Below are positions 27,901-39,900 of a stretch of DNA of 64,000 bases, one piece after another. The position numbers were made by a program, and so were the translations under genes. Positions within the stretch are counted from its first letter, which is position 1, and the number at the start of each line of letters is the position of its first letter. The stretch spans positions 3,100,001-3,164,000 of the forward strand of contig JAKZAN010000007.1 in the NCBI GenBank assembly GCA_023053545.1. The letters are read 5' to 3'. The stretch is from Lepidurus packardi. Its lineage: Eukaryota; Arthropoda; Branchiopoda; Notostraca; Triopsidae. The notes under the pieces were generated by a model. That model was not told the origin of the DNA. It did no database searches and saw only the letters and a list, made by a program, of their open reading frames with translations.

Positions 27901-30900
27901 GTTAGAAATTCCTCAATCATCTCTATCAAAATTGTTGAAAAATCATTAGGAAATAAAGAAAATGCTCAATGGTGGGTCTAGTGAATGTAGAAAAAGAAAC
28001 GTGCGAGAAAGTGTCAAAAAGTAGACAATGCTTTGTTTCTTTGGTACATTTTTCCGATTTAGGGTTATTAGAATCTCCGCTTAAAAGAATCAATATTCAT
28101 TTGACAAGCGCGTGATCACAATAAGCTGCATCTACTGTATTATTATTATTTATATTATTGTTATTACTGTCAAGTTCCATTGGGGAGAGAATGGGTAGGA
28201 AAATGGAAATAGTGTGGCGCTCTCGCGGAGGCTGCATCCCGGGGGTATCGCCTCAGGCGTTTTAATTGTTTCTCATTTATCTCAGCTGTTTGTAGGCTGA
28301 TCACGTTGATTGAAGTGTCGCTGGACTGGGAATTGTATATTCTTTGTTGATAGGAAGGAAGCGATTAGGGTTTCATTGCATATATGTGTCATAATTTGAC
28401 GTATGTTTTTGGCAGTAAAACGTGCGGCTTGAAACTTAACTTCTTATTTGGATCGATGTATGTAGGTGAAGGAGGGAATGGTATCGGAAGCGGGGGCGGA
28501 GGAGGAAACTTGATCAAAATTCAGTTGCCTGAAAGTTTGGAAAGTTTGCCGCGTGCAGATCATTTTCCGTCCCAACGTCATCGCTGGAATACTAACGAGG
28601 TAAAATTCATGCTCAATGACTGTCAAGCTTGGTTTAATCCGATCGTTTTTTACCGGGTAAAATGTTAGGAAATTGCCGCTATTTTAATCAGCTTCGATCG
28701 ACATTCGGAATGGCTTGCCAAGGAAGTTAAAATCAGGTAAATGTTTTTTTTTCTTCGTAAATGGGACCTTGCACGAAATCTCAAAATTGGAGTCTCATTT
28801 TCTAAGACCTTTTTATTTTGAAAGGAATATTTCGTATTTTTTTGGGGGACACAGACATGGAATTACGAATAAAGTAGACATTTTAAATGGTTACTTAAAA
28901 AACTGAAGAAAGCTATTAACAATTTATTTTATTTTTATTTTTTGGTCACTGCATATTGGAACGATTATGGTTGTTGTTTTCCGACATTTCCAGGCCCAAG
29001 AGTGGTTCCATGTTACTGTATTCACGAAAAAAGGTCCGGTATCGTCGGGACGGCTATTGTTGGAAGAAACGCAAAGACGGAAAGACCACCCGAGAAGATC
29101 ACATGAAGCTCAAAGTCCAGGGCACTGAAGTAAAGCTTTTTTCTTCCTTGAAATATCGTCTTTTTCCTTTTTTGATGTTCGTTTTTTGTTACAGCCTTGT
29201 TACATTATTCACAAGATTTTTTCGTTCCCGAGTTTATGGCACAATAGCCAGAATAATTCACAGAGTTGTGTGACCCAATCAGCTAAATTCGTTTCTTTCA
29301 TGGCAGTCATGAATACTTAAACCACCCTGTGAAGTGTTTTTTTATCTTAATGAAAACGAAAGAATCTTCTACAATTCTTGGGTATCCGTTAAAAATAACT
29401 TAGTTGGTATACTCTTGAGAAGGAGAAGTAACTTTTCAAAGGGATGTGTCACATTAATTTTGGTATGGAAACTTCCTAACTGACATCACGCGCTTCAGCA
29501 ATCGATTTATAGACTCGCATCGATTTTTTTTTTGCCAGCCAGAATTCTGCCAACGTGTTCGAAAACGGGCCACCATTCAATGTTTTTAGTACTCGAGAGT
29601 CTTGAGCCTTGAAGACGTTTTTATGTGTGAGGAGTGGTATTAGAATATCGTATATTGATGAATTAACGACTCTGGCGACCCAGGGCAAGGAATAACTTCG
29701 AAGCCAACCGGCAGAATCGCAGTGTTACGCAAAAAGTTTATGAGATGTCTTACAAAACCTCTTGACAATAATTTAGATAACACGAATGTAGGAAGCAGTA
29801 TAACTTTTACGTTCATAATTTTTACCTTCACTAGTCTGAGAATCCACATTATTTTCTCACCTACGCTAAGAACAGCACACATTACGAACTTGAAAACGCA
29901 CGTGCACCAGACATTATTTTAGTGTAGTAAGAAAAATTTCGTGCAAACTCAATAAGTGGTTATAAAGTTACCCTGATTTCCGTTTTATGCGCAGAAGCCA
30001 TGTGCGTTCATATACACCCATGCAGTGCACTGCGTGCCACCTAGCGGCAGCTTAGGTTGAACAAGCTAAACTGTACGGGAACCTTAATTCTCTCTAATTC
30101 CGCCGTCTCAGTGCTCAATTGTCAGCAGAAACGCGCGAGAGCTGTCCCTGCAAAGCACGTAGTTTTTATAACGCCTAACGCCACGCATTCTACTGTAAAG
30201 ACGTTAGTCGTTTTAATTTTAAAATAATTACTTTAAATATTACAATTTCCTAATTGCAGCACCGTTTCATTATCTTTTACCCACAGTTTTTGCAAATTTT
30301 AATAATGAGTGATTGCGCTTTTTGTTTTCTAATTTACGGTTTTAATTGTCATTTTTCCAACTATTTTTTGGCATTAAAGCTACCATTTTTTTCCGGTACA
30401 AATGAAAATCAAGTCCAGAAATGATGAAAGAATCACTTTTTGGTCCTTCAGACGATTTTTTTTTCAATTGAACAGATAACTTAAGATACTTGAATATTTT
30501 CTCACCACACCAAGCGGAACGTGTGGTTAAATATTTGGCACCGCCGGCGGCACATGCTTCGGTATTGCTGCGAAAGTAGTTTTTCCTCGTCGATGAACTT
30601 CATCCCTCCCCCCAAAAAAGGAAAAGAAAATAGTAAAATCAGGAAAGGAAGGGAAAAAGCGCAATCCAGATTACCGAGCTTGCAGATTTTTTTCTGTACC
30701 CTTGAACTGTCCGCCCTTTACCCTTTTTTTGCACCCTCTTCCCTCCCATTGGTGTGTGCGCTGGTTGATAAGCTGAGACAAGCGTGAAAAGAAGTGACAG
30801 TCACTGAAGTCTCACGTTTTGACCCCTTCGTGACGCTCAAGGGTAATTACGGCGGGGCAACATAACCTGAGGGCTGGGAGGGTGGCGAGGGTGGAATTAC

Positions 30901-33900
30901 CCTGCTTCTAATAAAGGAGAACTTGTATTGTTTTCTTAAAAAAACGTCGGCGTTATTCTTATCCATTATTCACTTTAATCAAAAGTATAGTAAATTACCC
31001 TTGATCGAATTGGGGTAAATGGGGTGTAATATGATGAAGGGTGTGCAAAGAATTTCTAACATGATTTAGACGTATATTCATCTTCCTCTAACTCGGGGAA
31101 CATTAATATTTCTTAATAGATTTTTTTGGGGGGTGGGGGGTAAATGTGAGATGGCGAAGCTAGAGAGTGATGAGGGGTGATGTAATCAGCGAGTCAAGTC
31201 CTAGGCATTTTCCCACACGTAAACCGATTGCTCATTGCCAAGGGTATACTGTGCTTGGTTATGGCAGGTACTTTTTTTTCTTTTCTTAACATTCGCTCAC
31301 CACGATGATTCGGCCAGGAAAAAATGGGACTACAAGTTGATTGGATGGAAGCGTGACGTCATTAACTAGTTTTTTTTTTTTTTTTAAATCCTGACTTCCA
31401 TTTGCTATACGTTACTTTTTTATTCGTGTCCTCCAAAAGAAGGCATAAAAGGAAGGAAAGTCCATCTCTACGTCAGCTAAAGAACAGGGCGTCCCGTTTT
31501 GGGGGGTGGCTGGGGGCTATATGGACTAGCTCCGCCCCATGGCAGTTATGTCTCTTGTCGGGGCATGTCTTTTGACCCGAACCAACCAAGTGGGGTGTCG
31601 TTTAACTTGGAATTTTTTCGCTTAACTCAGACGAAGCAGTTTATTGTCTAGGTTAGGTTTAATAGCACCGTCATATCCACTTTTTGTCCTCCATTCTCGT
31701 TTGAAATTCTACAGTTCGTTCCGAATACTCGCTTTGACCTTGTAATAACTAATCCCCGCTACTGAAAAGTTCATTGCTCTATTTTAGAAGAACTTACTCA
31801 TATTTCGTGTTTACTTTTCCTTTTCTTTTTTAGTGCATTTATGGCTGTTATGTGCATTCAGCCATTTTACCGACCTTCCATCGCAGATGTTACTGGCTTC
31901 TCCAGGTAAAAATTTACACCCTAAGCGTATATGCAACATGCAAGTGAATGTATACAAGGGCTACCTCCAAAATTGTCAGAAGTATCGTAAATTTATTCAT
32001 TTTTATGTATTTTTTAGTATTTTTTTCTAGTTTGCGAAAATTCTGGAAGCAAAAAAAGGAAGTGAAATAAATTAACATTTCTGCCTTTTTCTCGTACTAG
32101 AACCCGGATATAGTGCTGGTCCACTACTTAAATGTTCCGTATCCGGACGATTCCAAGTTGGTAGTCGTCGCCAGCGTCTCTTTATGGGGCGAGCGTAAGG
32201 AATGGACCAAAGACGAGCTCATTTCCCAGCTTAAACCAATGTGTAAGTTTTATTCACCTAAAAGAAACCATTATTTTTATTTTCTTTTTTAACTATTGAA
32301 AAAGTTCTGCCCGACTGCCCTGAAAGTGTATGTATCAAAAAAGTTACCAGCTTTCAGAAGTAGATGCCTACAGAACCGAACAGCGTTCATGTATTGACGA
32401 AAAAGGGTGAGGGGGCAGGGCTTACTCATAATGGAACACAAGGAAAGGTCCGAACTGCGAAGAAATACTTTTGTAAAAGCTGGCTGAGAATTTGCAGCTG
32501 TTGTGTGTGTGTCGTGGCTAGGAGATTCTGGGAGACGAAATATGTAGACTTTGTAGCTGAAGACAGATTTAAAAAAAATAAATAAGAAATTTAATTTTTA
32601 TTTCTGTTGAGATAGCTAGATGCTTTGATAGAGCTGGGGGAAAAGCTTAGCTGCTGGATTTAATGTCTCGGTTTTTTTTTTGGTGGAGTTTCGGGCTTGG
32701 CCGTCGCACAAAACGATTTCAGGAATGCTGGAAAGAATTTCTTATCGTGGAGAGACTCAATTGCGAAACGTTCTCAGAAGAAAGAAGGGAATTAGAGTCA
32801 CTGGGTCCTTTTGAAATTTTTGTCAAGCTCAATGTGGGACGGGGGAAAGAGAATTTGCTGTAGGGTAATAGAAACAGAATGGAGAGTTGAGTGGAAGAAG
32901 GAGGAAATTGTATCGAGTGACCTGGAGCGTAAAAGAAAATCGAAGAAAATAACGTAGACATGCGAATGTCTGTTCGGATTTGGGTTTGTAGTGTCGTCTC
33001 TCTGCTTCCATCTTCTATTCTTTATATCTTCCACCAGTGATTCCTGGCACTTTCTTTCTTTGTGTGTGTGTTTGTGTGTGTTGGGGTAGAAACTGCTGTT
33101 TCTCATCAATCTTGAACTTGGTTGCAACGCCGTGACCGAAATAACCAAGGAAGTCGCACGTTCTAATGGTCCCACACGTTTTGCTTTCTACTGCTACTCA
33201 CTGTTTCTTTCCCCTTTGAACTTGTCCAGGAACAGAACAGAAAGAGAAGTTGGCTTGGACCGAATTAGTGAAGCAGAGCGAGACGCGAATTTTTTTTATT
33301 TATGTATTTATAGTACTCTGTGTGATTTCGAGCAAATCTTGGAAGTGGACTGTATTTCCGAAAAGTTTGCTGTTGATCAGGCTATATAAAAGGGAAGAGT
33401 TCAGCTTGAGTTGGTTGGGTTAAGTTCAGTTTGTTAGCTTTGAATGGTTTGAGTATAGATTTGTTTTAAAAGCGAGAATTGTCAACGGGAATTTCTTGGC
33501 ATAACTGGTTGAATCTACGCAAGAATTAACTGAATGCTTGATATTGGTTTCAAGATTTTATGGGTTCAAGTAACGCCTCTGTCAGCAAATGTATTAGGAA
33601 ACTTATTAATGAGTACTACAAGAAGCACTGGAAGTTTGATAATTGGAAGCTTCAGGAAGGAAAAGACGCATATATCTGAAAGGAAAGGAAACTTAGCCTT
33701 GTTCCTGGGAGAAGGTCTTTTTGAGTTTGTTTCAACCGATTTATTTGCAACGCAATTTTAGAGCTTTTGAATCGTTTAAACTCAACCGCCATCCAATGGC
33801 CCTTAGACCATAGCCGCGTTCGTTTTGACCAATGTTTAACCGACTTAAAAGTCTACCCAAGACTTTGCGCTTATAAGCGTTCGAGATAGGTAGACTTGGA

Positions 33901-36900
33901 CAGACTTCGGGCTTATAAGCGTTTTCTTTAGTCAACTTAAGCTTCAGAAATTGATTTTTAGTTTTGTTCCCAAGTCAGGCAAGTCTATAGCGAGTACTCT
34001 TGTGTCCAGACTTAAACTTAACCCCGCCTCTTGTTTATTTATCTCCGTTGTCGATATCGAAAAATTCGTATATTGTTTTTGTTTATTTTCTGTAAGCATC
34101 GCCCAATGGGTGGAGCAGTTGTAAACTTTTGCTTATAAGCGTTCGTTTTGACCCAAGACTTTCCAAGTCGACTTCTGTAAACTTTCAAAATTTAGGCTAA
34201 AACGAACGCTTATAAGCGTAAGTCAAGGAAGTCTGGGTAGTCTTGAGTTCAAGTCGAAGGTGCAAAACGAACGCAGCTCATGCTTACAGTCAAAGCATAA
34301 GGCAAACCTAGTCCTTAAGTCCGGGTTCGTAGTCCTTAAGTCGGGGTCTTTTAGTCTCGTTGGCGCTTAACCAATGAGATGAACTCGAAATGCTATTGGT
34401 CCCTTGAATAATTATGGAATTGAGTCATTTTGTCGGGATCCGTAGTCCTTAAGTCTCGGTCCGTAGTCCTTTTGTTGGGGACACCGTAGTCATATTGTCG
34501 AGTCGTCCTTGTGTCGCGCTGCCGGCATAGACACGGCAATGCTTTGCACTAGGGGTGCTGGGGCCGTGATGACGACCTGGCAAGCTATAAAGCACAGAGT
34601 TACTAGTTATCTTAGCGTAGTTAGTGTCTTAAGGCTATGATTTTAAAGCCACTTTGCAAGGATAGGATAGTACAGCAAAGAGGGCCGAAACCTTGTTAGG
34701 TTTACACCAACACTTAACAGAGTTAAGATGGCCGACCGCAAGCCAGCTTGTCGCCACTTTCCATGTATACGGTACGCTTAGAACCATTGTTGTTTACAAT
34801 ACTACAGAAAAATGTATGCTCCATAAATGAGTATACTTATGTATCTGGTAAATTCGCGGTTTCTAAAATCATAAGTAACAAAATCAGTAATTAAACACTG
34901 AGTTTGTATTTCTAAAAATATAATTGTATAGGTAATTGAGTAAGGCAATTAAGCCATGTAATTGTTAGGAAAATAATGAAAAGGAAATAATGTGTTATTT
35001 CCTTTGTTTTCTTTTTGGGTGCAACGCACAGTCTTCAGTGAGGATGAGCCAAATCTTAACAATGAATTGGAAATTTCGGTAATTAAACACTCATAATTTT
35101 TCTGTATTTTTTTTTTCGTTAAAGTGTGTTTGTAACATTCACATTCAAAAAATGGATACGACTTTTTAGACCGCCGAAACGGTGGAAGCCATAGTCTGTC
35201 AACTAATGGAGAAACAGCATGCGGCGCGTCTAGCAAACCACACCCATCCATCCGTTAGTACTCCCAATAGTGGTCCCACCAAACTCGCCACCTTAACTTT
35301 CAGCGACCGGAACGAAAGTTCACCGCCGGTCGTCACTAACAGCCGCCTGGCACTACCGACGCCTTCTACTTCCGGTGACACCTTTCGAGGTAATAAAAGT
35401 AATGCTCATCTTCCGGCTTCTGTGGCCGTCACACATTCCTCTACCCGCGCGTTTCATGTCCGACATTCCGCCGAAAACAATGAAGCTTTACGAAATGTCA
35501 CCGACAATGCCGATCCGCGTAAACGGCCGCCTTCTGTACCGGCACCAGAAATAGCCACCCTGAACAATAATCATGACCCTCGCCACGCCCCTTTGTTGCT
35601 CAACCTATCCCAGTTCCAAAACGCGGGGGGCGGCTTGCTCATTCTTAATAGCGGCTCCTCGTTAACCTCTTTTCTACCCATGACGGCCTCCTCGGGCCTC
35701 CAAAGGTGCTGGGAACCCATACCTCCCGAAACTATCCCCACTCAAACCGATACGACTGGATACGGTGACGTCATTAACCCGCCTACCCGGAAGCCCAGCC
35801 CGCTCGCGGTGGCTGTGTCTGCCGCCTATTCCGTCCAAACCGCTAAAAGCGGTTTAACGTTCAACGAAACGCTCGACCTAACCCAAGAAGATATCCAACA
35901 AACTTTATCCGCCAATTTACCCATGTATGAGGACGTCGGGAGAAGTAGCCACCTCCACCAAGATATGTTGCAGTTCCTGGACGCCAACGGTGTCGGAGGC
36001 CATGATGATCTTTTCGCTAATCTAGACGCTTTCGACATGCTGGCGGATCTACCCGAGTTTGACTGCCATGACCATAACCCGGCCGATACTCTGGTCAAGT
36101 CAGAAAGTATTAGTCTAAAGAGTCCAGAGACAGTAGTGGAAAAGCCACTCGAGAAGCGATACGTTACTACTAGTCAGCACGTGATGGTCAATATTGTTGA
36201 TTACTCGCCCGAGTGGTCCTCCACTGAGGTACATTTTGGAACCTCTCTTGGCCTGTTTCTTTATTCTATATTTTTTTCTCTAAAAGAAAGAAGACAATAT
36301 TTACCTCGGATGCTTTTTAATCTTTAAGGGTGGGACTAAAGTCTTGGTGACGGGGCCGTGGCAAACAGTAGCGGGGTGGACGATTCTGTTTGGCAATACT
36401 CCTGTTCCGGCCACTTTGATCCAACATGGCGTCCTGCGCTGTTATACCCCAAGTAGTGCCATTTTCGTTAAATTGCGTTTGAGTCCGGGGAAAAAGAATA
36501 AAGAGTCTTATACATGTTTTCCTTTCTTTCTTGATAACCTTGTAGATCATTTAGAAGGAGAATTGACGCTGCAAGTGGCGCGAGACGGAATGGTTGTCTC
36601 TAACAGCGTGTGCTTTACGTATCGATCAGTCGCCGTCACAAGTCGTGCGGGAAGTAATGCTGACCAAGCCCTGCTTCATAGCAAACTTTTGCAGCGATTG
36701 CGGCAAGTGACAGATGGACTCGATTTGGAAAATGGGCCCCTGAAAACTAATCTAGCCAACTTGGTAAAATTTTCCCCAGTGGACATGATAGATTTCAATT
36801 CATTTTATCCTTTGTTTATTTAAATAAAAAAAGGAGGAGAAATTTCGTCATGCTTGTCATGCCGATACAGACGAATGGCGACAATTTGAAGACAGTTTAG

Positions 36901-39900
36901 CGTCCTTGTGCCTCCAATGGAAAAATAGGCCCTGGAAGCGAAATTTCGCCTTTGCCTTACCCGCTGGAGACGCTAGTCTCTTGCATTTGGCGTCAACCTT
37001 GGGCCTAACAAGGTAAACACACTTGATTGAAGTGGAAACTTTGTGTGTTGTGGAAAGATGGCGATCTATTTTTATCTTCGAGTATAAGTTTTCTTGGAAG
37101 CGGGTACAATTTGGGTTCCTTTGAGGAGTTGAATTAGGGTAGTCTCTTCATTGATCGTCTACTTTTAAAGTGATGAAATTTTAGCACGTAAAAAGGGAAG
37201 AATGCGGTTTTTATTGTGAAAATTGGAGAGCTTAATGAACTGCAAGTTGTTTGTGAGGGCTTATTCCTAAAAAAAAGTTTTTCACAAACAGTGATAAATA
37301 ACCATACTCAAAAAGATAAATGAATTGTTTTAGAGTGGCTTCCTCCTTGATTGAGTGGCGGTTGGACAACAGCGCCCTTGTTCTGGAACAGGAAGTGAAC
37401 GTGCTTGGGCGAGATGCCAAAGGCTTCACCCCATTGGTAAGTTCCTCTAAACTTTTGTTACCGCCCCATTTGGTTTTTGATATTGTCATATCTCACTCTT
37501 TTTTCACTCAAATCTTACTAGATGTGGTCGTGTGCGAAAGGCCATCACGATATGGCCGCCCTTTTGGCTCAGTATGAACCATCGGCTTTGGTGGTAGTAG
37601 ACGCCCAAGGAAGAAGTCCTGCTGAAGTGGCGCGGCATGCTGGTTTTGTCCTCTTGGCCGCCGACATTGAAAGGTTTTTTTTTACTTTATTTGTATTCTG
37701 TTTTTAATTAAGTCTTATATAAAAAAATATTGCAACAAAAATAGTAGAAGGATTCTGGGAGCGCGTAGTCCTAGTGAAATGCAGCTGCAGAGCCGATCGT
37801 CTTCCATTTCGGGGTGTAAAAATGAAAAAGGGAGGGGCTTAGCCTCTCGACCGAGCCACCATTCGCCTTCGCCTTCACCCAGTCCTCAACTCGGACCGCC
37901 CAGTTCAGCAGATGTAATCTGGAGTGCGGATGGTACGCGACAGTTAAGACTAGCCAAACGCTCCTCAATGGATAATAATGCGCCCATTAGTCACGTGGCG
38001 CCACCTAACGATTGGCAGAAAAAGAGCGACAAAAACCATAAACTTTCCAGGTACACAGTAGTATTTTACGTTACATTTTCTAGCCATAAGCTTTAAAATA
38101 CTGTATTGTTTTATCGTTGGGTCAAAACTTGTTTCTATTTTCACTATAAACGTATTGATATTAGTATTAGAGCTCCCGCATAGGCTTAGCTTTCCATGGT
38201 ACGATAGCATGGGAAAGCAGAAGCCGTCGTACTTAAAGTGTGTTTTAACTATAATTGCGGGCGATTTTCCTATGCATCTTCTATAATGTAATTTTTTGTT
38301 ATGGTACACAAGGAATGACAGGAGTTTATCCCTACCTTTGGGAGCTCTGCCGCCTATCGATGACCGCCACCGAGAACGTTCTCCCGCGCTTTCTATGGAC
38401 GCCTCCTCCACTCCATGTGAGTTTCCTGTTTGGGCTTTACTTTCTTATTCATTTCTTCGCTCTTTTGGGCTCTTTTCGAAAATTTCTTAGTCTTACCTTT
38501 ACACACTTCTTTTTTCATAAAGTTAGGCTTTTAATTGCCTGAATTTTTCTTATTTTTCCTATTTCAATTATTATTGTGCTGCTTATACAAGCTCAGATAC
38601 AGACAAACGCTACGAGAACTCCAATACTTCCGTTGTGGAGCATTATACTCACTGTTGAAGCATTTCTTACCTAAAAACAACTTCCAGCATGGAAGCTTTA
38701 CAATTTGGAAAGCTTATTTGGAAGTCAGTATTGGAGATCTGGTTGCGTTTTCTGAAGTTAGTTGCCAGTAAAGAGGAAGGCGAAAAAGTAAAACAAAAAG
38801 TCGGCATACGCCAGCCATTGGTTCAGGTGAGTCGGCTTCTCCGCTTTTGCCGCCCTTTCCTCTGGCCGTTACGCCTGCGGCAGAGCCTGACGCTTCTATG
38901 GTGATGCTTGCCGATCCTTGCAGTCCCCTGATCGACGTTGAGGCCTTGTCCGAACATGAACCGGAATCACCGTTGAGTCATGCGATGGAGGGTGAGTCTG
39001 CATGCCCAATTTTATTTTACCCGTTTACTAGTGTTGATTGGGGGCAACACAGTCGCGAAACTTTTCGCATGCTTAAGCACCTAAATGTTGGTTCTTGGCT
39101 TTGGCTAGAATATTCTTACGGTGTTAATAAGCATAAGGCTTTGTGCTTCAATGTAGTGTAATTCTGATTGTTTGCAAGAAACAGAAAACAGAAAAATATG
39201 TACAACAATAATAGGACGTTGGTTATTTTTCTTGTTGTCTTTTGCTAAACAGACGGAGTGCCAAATAATCGACGAGAAAGCGCCAGTTCAGTTGATTTAA
39301 TCTTACCTGGTCTGGTGGGCGATCAGGACACGAGGGTTTTGACGCTAGCAGAGCAAATTATTGCAGCAATGCCAGATCGAATTAAGGTAGCATTTACGGT
39401 TAAAAACGATTGACGGTTAAGAAACTTTATTAGTTAAAGTTGGTCTGCTTTTAGAATGAGAGCGAGGATATGATTGTGGAAGATAGCTCTAGAGACATGA
39501 CAGTGATTGATATGAAAACGGACGATTTGTTGATGGAAGAGGAATCGTGTGATCCGGCAGAATTCACTTTCGAATTCAGCGACCATAATTATAGGTAAAG
39601 TAAAACAACAACAACAAAAACTGTTCGCAGGAACTTTGTGTGAACACAGTTAAATCAAGCCCCGCCTCCTCGACCGTTACCTTTGTTACTATAACTGTAA
39701 GACAGTTTGCCAGCAGGCGGGGATAGAGTTAAACTGAGTTCACAATAAGACTTCGTTAGGGAAAGTTTTGATTTTTGATCCTACGATCATTTATAAGGAA
39801 AACGTATAAACAGTAAATCAACTCTTCAATTAAACGAAGTTATTGTACTTTTAAGTTTATGTAAAGAATTTTCTTTAATTTTGTACTATCAAATATAAAT

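Noticed and set aside
36453-36545. In-frame read-through of the TIG-domain intron, which has no stop codon
   Set aside because: Although open, it inserts about 31 Lys/Phe-rich residues in the middle of the conserved TIG domain, and GT-AG splicing restores the family pattern.
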